A stretch of DNA of 64,000 nucleotides from Mycolicibacterium rhodesiae NBB3 (GCF_000230895.2 NC_016604.1:4092001-4156000); one strand, 5' to 3'; counted from the first letter of the stretch, positions 29,953 through 39,272 are shown. The notes: generated from the sequence alone by a model not told the origin. A program made the numbers and translations.

Positions 29953-30441
29953 ATGACGGCCATGCGCGTTTACCTGGGAGCCGACCACGCGGGCTTCGAG
30001 TTCAAGCAGCGAATCATCGAGCATCTTCAGGCGAACGGGCACGAACCCGTCGACTGCGGGGCGTACACCTACGACGCCGACGACGACTACCCGGCGTTCT
30101 GCATCGCCGCGGCCGAGAAGACGGTGGCCGACCCTGGCAGCCTCGGCATCGTGCTCGGCGGATCGGGTAACGGCGAACAGATCGCCGCCAACAAGGTGCC
30201 TGGCGTGCGCTGCGCGCTCGGATGGAGCGTCGAAACGGCGAAACTCGCGCGTGAACACAACAATGCGCAGGTGATCGGCATCGGTGGGCGCATGCACACC
30301 GAAGAGGAGATGCTCGCGATCGTCGACGCGTTCCTCACCACGCCGTGGTCGGAAGCCGAACGGCACCAACGTCGTATCGACATCCTGTCCGAGTACGAGC
30401 GGACGCACGTCGCGCCGCCCGTGCCCGGCGCGCCGGGTTAG
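29953..30441 (+). CDS. rpiB: Ribose-5-phosphate isomerase B
   Basis: 162 aa, identical in length to Rv2465c when the ATG at 29953 is used (a second ATG at 29962 gives MRVYLGADHAG). Signature segments are YLGADHAGFEFK (phosphate/ligand loop), DCGAYTYDADDDYP, and the anion-hole GGSGNGEQIAANKVPG with the catalytic Glu. It interconverts ribose 5-phosphate and ribulose 5-phosphate. nei begins 2 bp after the stop. Confidence 0.95.
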   Translation: MTAMRVYLGADHAGFEFKQRIIEHLQANGHEPVDCGAYTYDADDDYPAFCIAAAEKTVADPGSLGIVLGGSGNGEQIAANKVPGVRCALGWSVETAKLAREHNNAQVIGIGGRMHTEEEMLAIVDAFLTTPWSEAERHQRRIDILSEYERTHVAPPVPGAPG

Positions 30442-30443
30442 GG

Positions 30444-31238
30444 ATGCCGGAAGGGCACACCCTGCACCGGCTGGCCCGGCTGCATCAGCGTCGCTTCGGT
30501 CGCGCACCCGTTCTGGTGTCCAGCCCGCAGGGCAGGTTCGCCGATGGGTCAGCGGCGGTCAGCGGACGCGTCTTCAAAAAGGCCAGTGCGTGGGGTAAGC
30601 ATCTGTTCCACCACTACGAAGGTGGCCGCGTCGTACATGTGCACCTCGGCTTGTACGGCAGCTTTTCCGAAGCCCCGGTCCCAATGCCTCTCCCGGTCGG
30701 TCAGGTGCGCATGCGGATGGTCGGTGCCGAATACGGAACCGATCTGCGTGGGCCGACGGTGTGTGAGGTGATCGAAGAGCCCGAGATCGCCGACATCGTG
30801 GCCCGTCTCGGCCCTGACCCGTTGCGCCGCGACGCCGACGGTTCGTCGGCATGGGTCCGAATTCGTAAGTCGCGCAGGCCTATCGGTGCTCTGTTGATGG
30901 ATCAGACGGTCATCGCGGGGGTGGGCAACGTGTACCGCAGCGAGCTGCTGTACCGACACCGCATCGACCCGTACCGGCCGGGCACCCAGATCGATGAGGC
31001 TGAGTTCGACGCGATGTGGACCGATCTCGTCGCGTTGATGAAGGTCGGCGTTCGCCGAGGCAAAATCATCGCGATTCGGCCCGAGGACGACCATGGACTG
31101 CCGTCATACGGACCCGGCCGACCGCGGACCTACGTCTACCGACGTGCCGGGGAGCCGTGCCGGGTGTGCGGCACGGAGGTTCGCACCGCAGTCCTCGAAG
31201 CTCGAAACCTGTTCTGGTGCCCCACCTGTCAGAAGTAG
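30444..31238 (+). CDS. nei: DNA glycosylase/AP lyase, Fpg/Nei family (endonuclease VIII type)
   Basis: 264 aa. The N-terminus MPEGHTLH provides the catalytic Pro (after Met removal) and Glu; the His after Gly is typical of the Nei1 group rather than Fpg (PELP). The helix-two-turn-helix MDQTVIAGVGNVYRSELLYRHRI follows. The C-terminal zinc finger has CRVCGTEV...CPTC. It excises oxidised pyrimidines during base-excision repair. Synteny matches Rv2464c. It is probably transcribed with rpiB. Confidence 0.92.
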   Translation: MPEGHTLHRLARLHQRRFGRAPVLVSSPQGRFADGSAAVSGRVFKKASAWGKHLFHHYEGGRVVHVHLGLYGSFSEAPVPMPLPVGQVRMRMVGAEYGTDLRGPTVCEVIEEPEIADIVARLGPDPLRRDADGSSAWVRIRKSRRPIGALLMDQTVIAGVGNVYRSELLYRHRIDPYRPGTQIDEAEFDAMWTDLVALMKVGVRRGKIIAIRPEDDHGLPSYGPGRPRTYVYRRAGEPCRVCGTEVRTAVLEARNLFWCPTCQK

Positions 31239-31250
31239 GTCCACCGCGGC

Positions 31251-32033
31251 TCAGAAGCCGCCGAAGTCGCCACCGAAGTCGCCACCGAAGTCGCCGCCAC
31301 CCCAGCCGCCATCGCCGCCGCCCCAGTCACCGCCGCCGTCGCCTCCGTAGTCGCCGCCACCGTCTTGGCCCTGGTCGACGCCTTGGTCATACCCCTGCGC
31401 AAAGCCCTGGTCGTATCCGCTGCCGTGCATGCCTGAGAACAGGGCATCGAACAGCAACACCGACCCGAGACCCCATGCACCGGCGACCAGCGCCGGCTTC
31501 CACCACGGCTCGGAATACCAGCCCGCGGGCACAGGGCGACCGGCCACGCGGCCGCCGGGGTAGTAGTTCGGCGTGCGCTCCGACGGAGACGGCGACGCTT
31601 CGATCTCGCGGCCTTCGAAGTTGACGCGCCGATCCTCGGTGACCGTGCCCGCCGAGCGTTGACCGTTCAGCGTCTCCAGCTCCGGACCCGGATCCATTCC
31701 CATTGCGGTGCGCGCGGCGCGCACGTAGTACAGGCCTTCGAGCGCACTCTCCTTGGCGAGCAGCGCCTGCTTGGCGGTCGTGGCCTGATCGATCTGCGAA
31801 CCGGCGGCCGTGTACCGCTCGGAGGCGTCGGCGAGGGCCTGCTTGGAGGCGTCGTCGCTGCCGGTCAAGTTGATCACCTGCCCGCCGAGACGCTCGATGA
31901 CCCGGCGTGCGTCAGCTTTCGCGTCTTCCAGCGAGGCGCTGTTGCGACGATCCGAGGCCTTCATCGCGCCGTACACGACCACGCCGAGAGCAACGACGAC
32001 CAGGACGACCAGGACGAGCAACACGCCGTTCAT
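31251..32033 (-). CDS. Membrane-anchored DUF1542-like protein with Gly/Asp/Gln repeat tail
   Basis: 260 aa. One N-terminal transmembrane helix (MNGVLLVLVVLVVVALGVVVYG) is followed by an alpha-helical, possibly coiled-coil stretch (ASLEDAKADARRVIERL to about residue 120). A linker with YYPGGRVAGRPVPAGWYSEPWW comes next, then a second hydrophobic helix (ALVAGAWGLGSVLLFDALF). The tail is low complexity: YDQGFAQGYDQGVDQG, then GGGDFGGDFGG units ending in Phe. The fold and the repeats are visible; the function is unknown. It is convergent with nei, 12 bp apart. Confidence 0.7.
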   Translation of the reverse strand: MNGVLLVLVVLVVVALGVVVYGAMKASDRRNSASLEDAKADARRVIERLGGQVINLTGSDDASKQALADASERYTAAGSQIDQATTAKQALLAKESALEGLYYVRAARTAMGMDPGPELETLNGQRSAGTVTEDRRVNFEGREIEASPSPSERTPNYYPGGRVAGRPVPAGWYSEPWWKPALVAGAWGLGSVLLFDALFSGMHGSGYDQGFAQGYDQGVDQGQDGGGDYGGDGGGDWGGGDGGWGGGDFGGDFGGDFGGF

Positions 32034-32107
32034 GGCGTCCAGCGTACCGACAGGAAACCCCGAGATCGGGGCGCGAACGCGTCGCTGGTTACGCCCAGAG
32101 CAGAGCT

Positions 32108-33271
32108 TTACAGCGCGAGAGTCCTGCGGAGGTGCCAGGCGAAGTCACCTTCGGCGTCCTTGTCGGGATGGCTGAAGTACTCGGTGTGCGCCGATCCGCG
32201 CTTGAACCGTTCCGGCGCATTGCCGGTCACGGCGACATCGTGGATGCCCGCGCCGAACAACCGGCCCAACTCGCCGCCGAACCAGTCACCGCTTCGACTG
32301 CCCCTGGCGACCGGAAACCACAGGTTCGTCCACCGAGTGGCGGTGAACGGAGAGCGTCCGATGTCCGGTTCGGTCTCGGGCGGGCACCCGACGAGCACGC
32401 CGCGCCGCAGCAGCCCCTCGAACAGCTCCCGCCGCACCGCGCCGTCGGACGGCTTGAGGCCGCTGAGCAACGACGGCCGCGTCAACACGAGGTCCGCGAG
32501 GCTCAGTGGCGCGCCGACGGTGATGAAATCGGTTATGCACCAAGGTTTCTTCTGTCCGTCGCGATCCTGGGCCTGAGCCCAGAACAGGGTCAACGCGTCG
32601 TACGCGAAGTACGCACCGACGCCGTGTGCCGCGACGACGATTCGCGTGTAACCGTCGTCGTGCAGGGTGCGCAAAAGGTCGACCAGGCCGCCACGAATGG
32701 CTCGGCGCGCGGCATACGAGAATGGCGTGGGGTCCAGGTAGCGGACCGAGTCGACCAGGGGCGCCGTCTTGGTGTTCACCAACGCTCTGGCCAGCAGGCG
32801 ATAGAGGCCGAACCAGAAGATCAACACGACCGCGCTGACGGTGAGCCCGATGATCCATCCCGGAACATCGGAATTGAGCGCGTACCCGGAGACGAACAGC
32901 ACCGGGATCACCAGCAGCGCGGCCAGCACCACCGTCCACGCCAGACGCCAGATCCCCAGGAGGGAGTCGGGCACATTGCTCGGCCGACGAAGGAACAGCC
33001 GCAACGCAGTTGGTGCCACGCCGGCGTACCGGTCGGTGGTCATCAGGTACTGCCAGTGGTATTCGTAAAATTCGGTGCCTTGCCGCGGGGCGGCGTAACG
33101 GCGTGCTTCGTAGGTGTCGGTGACCTCGGCGGGCCGCGGGTGGTGATCCCAGGTCCCGTCGGCCGGATTCAGCGCCGTCCGCACGAAGCCGTCGAACGTC
33201 TCCATCGGGCGTTTCTCGCCCATGCCGTGCACGACGAGTACCGCCGTTCGGACATCGTGCTCCGCTGCCAT
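32108..33271 (-). CDS. Membrane protein with alpha/beta-hydrolase-like halves and a missing nucleophile
   Basis: 387 aa from the ATG at 33271 (GAAGGTGAC upstream). An opening strand VLVVHGMGEKRP looks like the oxyanion strand of a lipase-type fold. Two transmembrane helices follow (residues about 130-190). The nucleophile-elbow position is reached in RIVVAAHGVGAYFAYDAL, where lipases have H-S-x-G; the Ser is Gly here, so hydrolase activity by the usual mechanism is unlikely. The C-terminal part contains a Trp/Phe-rich segment (TRWTNLWFPVARGS). No family name is recognised. It is divergent from the GAF-phosphatase gene. Confidence 0.65.
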   Translation of the reverse strand: MAAEHDVRTAVLVVHGMGEKRPMETFDGFVRTALNPADGTWDHHPRPAEVTDTYEARRYAAPRQGTEFYEYHWQYLMTTDRYAGVAPTALRLFLRRPSNVPDSLLGIWRLAWTVVLAALLVIPVLFVSGYALNSDVPGWIIGLTVSAVVLIFWFGLYRLLARALVNTKTAPLVDSVRYLDPTPFSYAARRAIRGGLVDLLRTLHDDGYTRIVVAAHGVGAYFAYDALTLFWAQAQDRDGQKKPWCITDFITVGAPLSLADLVLTRPSLLSGLKPSDGAVRRELFEGLLRRGVLVGCPPETEPDIGRSPFTATRWTNLWFPVARGSRSGDWFGGELGRLFGAGIHDVAVTGNAPERFKRGSAHTEYFSHPDKDAEGDFAWHLRRTLAL

Positions 33272-33481
33272 GTCACCTTCTCGAGTGTTGGGCCGCGAGG
33301 ACAGTGGGCGATCCCGATGAATTCTCAACCACATCTAATGCGCGCGCCTCGGAACTGAGCAGACCGGGCGGTTCGCAGTCCCTTTTATGGGAATTGCATA
33401 GACCCCGTCCGTGTGGGCCAAATATCTTTCTGTCTGGGAGCGAAACCGTATACCGGTGGGGCGGGGAGAAAGGGCGGTCCG

Positions 33482-34741
33482 ATGGAGCGTGGCGCCATGA
33501 CAGCCGAAGGTGTCGTGGGTGACGGCTTCGTGCTCGCCCCCGAGGTCGAAGACGCCCGGATGCACTCGGTTCACCAGCTACACGTGCTGGGCTCGGAGCC
33601 CGAGGAGCGGTTTGCCCGCATCACCCGGATGGCGCGACAGGTGTTCGGTGTTCCGATGGCCGCGGTCTCACTGGTCGACCGCGATTGCCAGTGGTTCAAA
33701 CAGAACGATGGTCTCGACCTGGCAGGCACGGTGCCCCGGGAGCAAACTATCTGTCGGGCGACGATCGCACGCACATATATGAACGTCGATGAACCGGCGC
33801 TGATCATCGAGGATGCGCGCGAAGAGCCTGATTTCCGGGATTTGCCCGCCATCAGGGCGGAGGGCGGCGTCCGCTTCTACGCCGGCTACCCGTTGTTCGG
33901 TCCCGGTGGTCACGCGGTCGGCACTTTCTGCATCTACGACACCAAACCGCGCTCCCTCGACAGTCGGCAGCTCGAGACGTTTCGCGAGCTGGCCGGTTGG
34001 GTCCAGCGGGAGCTGGAGCAGCTCGACGAGATGAGTCGCGCCACGGAGGTGCAAAGCCATCTGCTGCCGCGACCCCTCGGCGAGCTGCCGGGATACACGG
34101 TGTGCGCGATGTGCATACCCGCGTTCGCGGTGGGCGGTGACTTCTACGACCACTACGGCTCGGAGCGTGGCGTGATTTTCACGGTCGCCGACGTGATGGG
34201 TAAGGGGCTGGGCGCCGCAATCTTGACCGCCAGTGTTCGATCAGCTCTTCGCGCGGCGTCACAAGCGATTGACGAACTGGGTCACGGTGCTGACCTCGCT
34301 GACGCGGTCAATGCGGTATCGGCGCAGCTGTCCGATGATCTGGCCAGCACCGAAACCTTCGTCACGCTGTTTCACGCCCGCCTCGATACCGCTACGGGCG
34401 CAGTGCGCTACGTTGACGCCGGCCATGGTTTCGCCGTGATCGTGCGGAAAAACGGTGTCGTCGAACCGTTATCGAGCGAGGGTCTACCGCTTGGCGTACT
34501 TCCCGAGGAGAAGTGGGTATCGCACGACGTGATGCTCGAGGATGGAGACACGCTCGCCATCGCGTCCGACGGGGTGCTTGATCTGGTCGGTGACGGCATG
34601 GACGTGCGCCCGGTGCTGAAGTTCGTGGCTGAACATCCCGACCCTGTGGACCTCTGCCAACAAGCGCGCCTTCTCGCCGAGGCGGGCGCGGCGCTCGACG
34701 ACGTCACTGTGGTCGCGATCCAGCGGAAGCCCCTCAACTGA
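33482..34741 (+). CDS. GAF-domain SpoIIE-type (PPM) serine/threonine phosphatase
   Basis: 419 aa from the ATG at 33482 (GGAGAAAGG upstream). A GAF sensor spans residues about 30-175 (RFARITRMARQVFGVPMAAVSLVDRD, then YAGYPLFGPGGHAVGTFCIYD). A short helical linker (LEQLDEMSRATEVQSHLLPRP) leads to the PP2C/RsbU domain at about 200-415, with the metal-binding motifs VGGDFYDHY, VADVMGKGLGAA and SDGVLDLVGD. Such proteins dephosphorylate anti-anti-sigma factors in response to a signal bound by GAF. The target here is unknown; no anti-sigma gene lies nearby. It converges with the DUF4239-like gene, 3 bp apart. Confidence 0.88.
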   Translation: MERGAMTAEGVVGDGFVLAPEVEDARMHSVHQLHVLGSEPEERFARITRMARQVFGVPMAAVSLVDRDCQWFKQNDGLDLAGTVPREQTICRATIARTYMNVDEPALIIEDAREEPDFRDLPAIRAEGGVRFYAGYPLFGPGGHAVGTFCIYDTKPRSLDSRQLETFRELAGWVQRELEQLDEMSRATEVQSHLLPRPLGELPGYTVCAMCIPAFAVGGDFYDHYGSERGVIFTVADVMGKGLGAAILTASVRSALRAASQAIDELGHGADLADAVNAVSAQLSDDLASTETFVTLFHARLDTATGAVRYVDAGHGFAVIVRKNGVVEPLSSEGLPLGVLPEEKWVSHDVMLEDGDTLAIASDGVLDLVGDGMDVRPVLKFVAEHPDPVDLCQQARLLAEAGAALDDVTVVAIQRKPLN

Positions 34742-34744
34742 CCG

Positions 34745-35551
34745 TCAGTTCGTGGGGTTGCCCTGCGCGTCGCACGGGGTGAGGTGGCCCTCCTCGATGG
34801 TCGCGAGTGAACGCGCCATCTCGGTCGGTTTGATGCTGCCGCTCCAGTTGGCATAGGGGTGGTCGAGCGCGAAGACGACCAACAGGCCCGCCGTGACGAG
34901 CGCCGCCACCAACCCGATCGGTATCGCCTGGATGACTTTCGGCTCGCGCCGGTCCGCCTGTGCGCACATGTAGGCGAGGATCGCCGTCGCGCCGATGCCC
35001 AACACCACCCACATCGGCAGCGGTACCGACGGGGTGGCTTCGGCCAGGCGCGCGCGACGTCCTTCGCGCCGCTGCACCTGCTCGTCGAACCACTGCGCGT
35101 AGGCGACTTCCTGTTTCGCGCCGACGGGGTTTGCGGCCGCGAAGTCGTTGGCCATCCTGGTCACCCAGGACTGCGTCACCTGCGACGGGCCGCCCTCCCT
35201 CATCGCGGGCCACTCTTGCTGGACGACGGACCGCGCATAGCAATCCAGATCTCCGTGCAGGGGCTCGCCCGAGTCGCCGCCGAGCACCTCGGCGATGACG
35301 TGAAGTTCGGCGACCGCGATGGCCTCGCGGCTTGCGCCCTGGCGTGCGTCCTGGTACGTCTGCAGCGAGAACAGGATCACGAACGCGAGCATCACAGCGA
35401 ACATCGTGCCGAGTACGGCCATATAGGTGTCGGACCGCGACGAGTCGACGAACCAGCCCTTCTCGGGCACGCGGCTTCGTACGAACAACCGGGCCGCGAT
35501 GGCGACCACGACGGCGACCACAACGATGAGCGGCGTGATCCAGACCAGCAC
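34745..35551 (-). CDS. DUF4239-like integral membrane protein
   Basis: 268 aa, GTG start. Two N-terminal helices (ITPLIVVVAVVVAIAARLF and the MAVLGTMFAVMLAFVILFSLQTYQDA block typical of DUF4239), a central soluble helical region of about 110 residues, and two C-terminal helices (LPMWVVLGIGATAILAYM; GLVAALVTAGLLVVFAL). A C-terminal periplasmic-looking tail carries one Cys. The function of the family is unknown. Confidence 0.7.
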   Translation of the reverse strand: MLVWITPLIVVVAVVVAIAARLFVRSRVPEKGWFVDSSRSDTYMAVLGTMFAVMLAFVILFSLQTYQDARQGASREAIAVAELHVIAEVLGGDSGEPLHGDLDCYARSVVQQEWPAMREGGPSQVTQSWVTRMANDFAAANPVGAKQEVAYAQWFDEQVQRREGRRARLAEATPSVPLPMWVVLGIGATAILAYMCAQADRREPKVIQAIPIGLVAALVTAGLLVVFALDHPYANWSGSIKPTEMARSLATIEEGHLTPCDAQGNPTN

Positions 35552-35698
35552 GCCGCACCTTAACCAGCGCGTATGTCGGCCGTCTACAGGTCAAGCCCGA
35601 AAGTCGATGACGCGAACCGAATCTGTCGATCTCCGCACGTGCGGAGGCAATACGCGGATGATCTGCTGATAACAGCCGTCTCGGTGAAGGGCACCGCC

Positions 35699-36178
35699 AT
35701 GACCATTCGCACTCTCGGAGCCGTCCTCGGTGTGGCCGCGGCGGCCGCGATACCGGTCCCCGTCGCGCAGGCGGATGACGTCGTCGCCTACGAGTTCGGC
35801 GACCCGTCGAAGAACATCGCCTGTTCCCTGAAGTACTGGCCGATCGGCACCCGCGGATCCGACCGCGTCCTCAACACCGTGCAGTGCGATATCGCCACGA
35901 CAACATGGGTGGGCCCGCAGGTGAGCGGAGGTACGTTGCCCTGTGCTGACCCGGCTGGTTACTCGTTCATGCTTCGCGAGACCGGGGTGCCGACGGTTCA
36001 GTGCTTCACCGACGGACAGGTGATTCCGACCGTCTACACCGTGCTCGAGTTCGGTCAGTCGAGGACGGCGGGGTCGATCACCTGCACCAGCGCGCCCGCC
36101 CCAGCCGGCATAACGTGCATCAATGCCGACAGCGGGAACATGTTCAGTGTCTCGTCGGACGCCTACAGCGCGGCGTGA
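35699..36178 (+). CDS. Secreted protein of unknown function
   Basis: 159 aa from the ATG at 35699. A signal peptide of about 26 residues ends at VAQADDV. The mature domain begins VVAYEFGDPSKNIACSLKYW and carries six Cys that could form three disulfides (IAC, VQC, PC, QC, TC, TC). The arrangement recalls mycobacterial exported proteins with a GDPSxNIxC start, but no function is known to me. The gene lies upstream of the tRNA cluster with no partner on its strand. Confidence 0.7.
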   Translation: MTIRTLGAVLGVAAAAAIPVPVAQADDVVAYEFGDPSKNIACSLKYWPIGTRGSDRVLNTVQCDIATTTWVGPQVSGGTLPCADPAGYSFMLRETGVPTVQCFTDGQVIPTVYTVLEFGQSRTAGSITCTSAPAPAGITCINADSGNMFSVSSDAYSAA

Positions 36179-36205
36179 CGCATGAACGGCCCCACCAGGC
36201 TGTGG

Positions 36206-36276
36206 AGCGGGCGACGGGAATCGAACCCGCGTAGCTAGTTTGGAAGACTAGGGCTCTACCATTGAGCTACGCCCGC
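36206..36276 (-). tRNA. tRNA-Gly (anticodon TCC)
   Basis: 71 nt, minus strand. The acceptor GCGGGCG pairs with CGCCCGC, discriminator T. The anticodon stem CTAGT/ACTAG encloses CTTCCAA, giving TCC. The T-loop is GTTCGATTC. CCA is not encoded. It is divergent from tRNA-Pro, with 117 bp between them. Confidence 0.96.
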
Positions 36277-36393
36277 GTGCGTTTGCACCAGCAGACTGTA
36301 CCGGTGCCGACGAAATCAACCAATTTAAGGCAGCGCGTGTCCAGGCCGTAGTATCTCGCGTGGTCGTCCTGTGTTTTGGAGCGACCAACGGCG

Positions 36394-36467
36394 CGGGGTG
36401 TAGCGCAGCTTGGTAGCGCATCCGCTTTGGGAGCGGAAGGCCGCAGGTTCAAATCCTGTCACCCCGA
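36394..36467 (+). tRNA. tRNA-Pro (anticodon TGG)
   Basis: 74 nt, plus strand. The acceptor CGGGGTG pairs with CACCCCG, discriminator A. The anticodon stem TCCGC/GCGGA encloses TTTGGGA, giving TGG. The T-arm is GCAGG-TTCAAAT-CCTGT. Its 3' end lies 38 bp before the trigger-factor start, so the two may share a transcript that is processed. Confidence 0.96.
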
Positions 36468-36505
36468 CTGCACCCGTATCAGAACAAGTCGCAAGGAGCA
36501 CGAGA

Positions 36506-37906
36506 GTGAAGAGCACCGTCGAGAAGTTGAGCCCGACCAGGGTTCGCATCAACGTGGAGGTGCCCTTCACTGAACTCGAGCCCGAGTTCGACAAGGCTTT
36601 CAAGGCGTTGGCCAGCCAGGTGCGGCTGCCCGGCTTCCGGCCCGGCAAGGCGCCGCGCAAGCTGCTCGAAGCCCGCTTCGGCCGCGAGGCCATGCTGGAC
36701 CAGGTCGTCAACGAAGCCGTGCCGGGCCGCTACAGCGAGGCGGTCACCACGTCGGATCTGCGTCCGATCGGTCAGCCTGAGATCGAGGTCACCAAGAAGG
36801 AGTACGGCGAGGATCTCGAGTTCACCGCCGAGGTCGACGTCCGGCCCGAGCTCGACCTCCCTGAGCTGGACGGGCTGAAGATCACCGTCGACGCCATCGA
36901 GGTCGGCGACGAGGAGGTCGACGCCGAGCTGCAGAACCTGCGCGCCCGCTTCGGCACGCTGACCGGTGTGGACCGCCCCGCAGCGGACGGCGACTTCGTC
37001 TCCATCGATCTGTCCGCGACCGTCAACGGCGAGGACCTTCCGGAGGCCAAGGCCGAAGGGCTTTCGCACGAGGTCGGTTCGGGGCAGCTGATCGAGGGCC
37101 TCGATGAGGCGATCATCGGACTGAAGGAGGGGGAGACCCGCGTCTTCACCACCAAGCTGCTCGCGGGCGGACACGCAGGGGAGGACGCTCAGGTCACCGT
37201 CACGGTGAAATCGATCAAGGAGCGCGAACTTCCTGAGCCCGACGACGAATTCGCCCAACTGGCAAGCGAATTCGACACGATCGACGAGCTCAAGAACAGC
37301 CTCATCGAGCAGGTGAGCCAAACCAAGCGGGTACAGCAGGCCGAGCTGATCCGGGACAAGGTGCTCGAGACGCTGCTCGAGCAGGTCGACGTGCCGCTGC
37401 CCGAGAACATCGTGCAGGCGCAGGTGGACGAGGCGCTGCACAACGCGGTCCACAGCCTGGACCACGACGAGGACAAACTCGCGGAGGCGCTCGAAGCACA
37501 GGGCAGCAGCCGGGAGAAGTTCGACGCCGACAACCGCGCCAACGCGGAGAAGGCGGTGCGGACCCAGCTGCTCGTCGACTCGATCGCAGACAAGCTCGAC
37601 ATCCAGGTCGGCCAGAACGACATCACCCAGCGGCTGATCCTGATGTCGCAGCAGTACGGCATGGAGCCGCAGCAGCTGCTGGGCGCCCTGCAGGAGAACA
37701 ACCAGCTGGCCGCGTTGTTCGCCGATGTGCGCCGTGGACTGGCCGTGGCGCAGGTCGTCGAGAGCGCCACTGTCACCGACTCGAACGGTGAGACGGTGAA
37801 CACCTCGGAGTTCTTCTCGCGGACGGGTGTAGAAGCCGAGAGCCCCGAAGCGGATGAGGCCTCCGCGGAAGCCTCGGCCGATGAGGAAACCGCCGACGCC
37901 AAGTGA
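36506..37906 (+). CDS. tig: Trigger factor, ribosome-associated chaperone and peptidyl-prolyl isomerase
   Basis: 466 aa from the GTG at 36506 (AAGGAG 7 nt upstream), the same length as Rv2462c. The N-terminal ribosome-binding domain contains FRPGKAPRKLLEARFG (GFRxGxxP loop, residues about 40-60). The FKBP-type PPIase domain is at about 155-240 (GDFVSIDLSA). The rest is the helical chaperone arm plus an acidic C-terminal tail (ESPEADEASAEASADEE). It binds nascent chains at the exit tunnel. It precedes clpP1P2, as in most actinobacteria. Confidence 0.96.
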   Translation: MKSTVEKLSPTRVRINVEVPFTELEPEFDKAFKALASQVRLPGFRPGKAPRKLLEARFGREAMLDQVVNEAVPGRYSEAVTTSDLRPIGQPEIEVTKKEYGEDLEFTAEVDVRPELDLPELDGLKITVDAIEVGDEEVDAELQNLRARFGTLTGVDRPAADGDFVSIDLSATVNGEDLPEAKAEGLSHEVGSGQLIEGLDEAIIGLKEGETRVFTTKLLAGGHAGEDAQVTVTVKSIKERELPEPDDEFAQLASEFDTIDELKNSLIEQVSQTKRVQQAELIRDKVLETLLEQVDVPLPENIVQAQVDEALHNAVHSLDHDEDKLAEALEAQGSSREKFDADNRANAEKAVRTQLLVDSIADKLDIQVGQNDITQRLILMSQQYGMEPQQLLGALQENNQLAALFADVRRGLAVAQVVESATVTDSNGETVNTSEFFSRTGVEAESPEADEASAEASADEETADAK

Positions 37907-38004
37907 CGCTGTGAGCGAAAGCGGCCTGTCTAGGGAGTGCACGCTCGCACAGGTTGGTTAGTGTCGGTGGGTGTTAGGACTTGAAAGAAAGCAGGTATCC
38001 AGTC

Positions 38005-38616
38005 GTGACTGACATGCGTGGTGCATCGCCCGGTCTCAACCTCGTCGACTCTGTCTATGAGCGGTTGCTGTCCGAGCGCATCATCTTCCTGGGCTCACAG
38101 GTGGACGACGACATCGCCAACAGGCTGTGCGCGCAGATTCTGCTGCTGTCCGCAGAAGACCCCACCAAAGACATTCACCTCTACATCAACTCGCCCGGCG
38201 GATCGATCAGCGCGGGCATGGCGATCTACGACACCATGGTGCTGGCACCGTGCGACGTCGCCACCTACGCGATGGGTATGGCGGCATCCATGGGCGAGTT
38301 CCTCCTCGCTGCGGGCACCAAGGGCAAGCGCTACGCGCTCCCGCACGCCCGAATTCTCATGCATCAGCCGCTTGGCGGCATCACCGGCGGCGCGGCGGAC
38401 ATCGCGATCCAGGCCGAGCAGTTCGCGGTCATCAAGAAGGAGATGTTCCGGTTGAACGCCGAGTTCACCGGGCAGAGCCTCGAGCGGATCGAGGCAGACT
38501 CCGATCGCGACCGCTGGTTCACCGCGCAGGAAGCCCTCGAGTACGGCTTCGTCGACCACATCATCACCAGCGCCAGCGTCAACGGCTCTGGCCCGAGCGC
38601 AGGACTAGACAAATGA
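38005..38616 (+). CDS. clpP1: ATP-dependent Clp protease proteolytic subunit 1
   Basis: 203 aa from the GTG at 38005 (VTDMRG, aligning with M. tuberculosis ClpP1); a TTG at 37981 and an ATG at 38014 are alternatives. The Ser active site is in MGMAASMGEFLLAAG, the His in RILMHQPLGG, and the Asp in the following helix. It forms mixed ClpP1P2 tetradecamers with ClpX or ClpC1. Its stop overlaps the clpP2 start (ATGA), so the two subunits are translationally coupled. Confidence 0.96.
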   Translation: MTDMRGASPGLNLVDSVYERLLSERIIFLGSQVDDDIANRLCAQILLLSAEDPTKDIHLYINSPGGSISAGMAIYDTMVLAPCDVATYAMGMAASMGEFLLAAGTKGKRYALPHARILMHQPLGGITGGAADIAIQAEQFAVIKKEMFRLNAEFTGQSLERIEADSDRDRWFTAQEALEYGFVDHIITSASVNGSGPSAGLDK

Positions 38617-39272
38617 CCGACCAATTGCATCCTCAGGCTGACCCGCGGCTGGCGCCGCAGGCCCGCTACATCCTGCCGTCGTTCATCGAGCATTCGAGCT
38701 TCGGCGTCAAGGAGTCCAACCCGTACAACAAGCTGTTCGAGGAGCGCATCATCTTCCTCGGCGTGCAGGTGGACGACGCGTCGGCGAACGACATCATGGC
38801 CCAGCTGCTGGTGCTCGAGTCGCTCGATCCCGACCGCGACATCACGATGTACATCAACTCACCGGGCGGTTCGTTCACGTCGCTGATGGCGATCTACGAC
38901 ACCATGCAATACGTGCGGGCCGACATCCAGACGGTCTGCCTCGGCCAGGCCGCCTCCGCCGCTGCTGTGCTGCTCGCCGCGGGAAGTCCCGGTAAGCGCC
39001 TTGCGCTGCCCAACGCCCGCATCCTGATTCATCAACCGGCGCTGTCCGGCGTCATCCAGGGCCAGTTCTCCGATCTGGAGATCCAGGCCAAGGAGATAGA
39101 GCGCATGCGCACGTTGATGGAGACCACGCTGGCCCATCACACCGGCAAGGATGCCGCACAGATCCGTAAGGACACCGACCGCGACAAGATCCTGACGGCC
39201 GAGGAGGCCAAGGAGTACGGCGTGATCGACACCGTCCTGGAGTACCGCAAGCTCTCCGCTCAGACCGCCTGA
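38613..39272 (+). CDS. clpP2: ATP-dependent Clp protease proteolytic subunit 2
   Basis: 219 aa. The catalytic Ser is in LGQAASAAAVLLAAG and the His in RILIHQPALSG. The N-terminal extension (DPRLAPQARYILPSFIEHSSFG) is characteristic of ClpP2, whose face docks ClpX/ClpC1. It obligately partners with ClpP1; the 4-bp gene overlap fits equal production. Confidence 0.96.
   Translation: MTDQLHPQADPRLAPQARYILPSFIEHSSFGVKESNPYNKLFEERIIFLGVQVDDASANDIMAQLLVLESLDPDRDITMYINSPGGSFTSLMAIYDTMQYVRADIQTVCLGQAASAAAVLLAAGSPGKRLALPNARILIHQPALSGVIQGQFSDLEIQAKEIERMRTLMETTLAHHTGKDAAQIRKDTDRDKILTAEEAKEYGVIDTVLEYRKLSAQTA

Noticed and set aside
36479..37942. 487-codon minus-strand frame opposite tig
   Set aside because: Trigger factor is full length with its conserved motifs; the antisense frame is a codon-bias artefact.
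37907..38004. Possible ClgR-binding palindrome before clpP1
   Set aside because: Only loose GCG/CGC half-sites are visible and none matches the ClgR consensus well enough to report.
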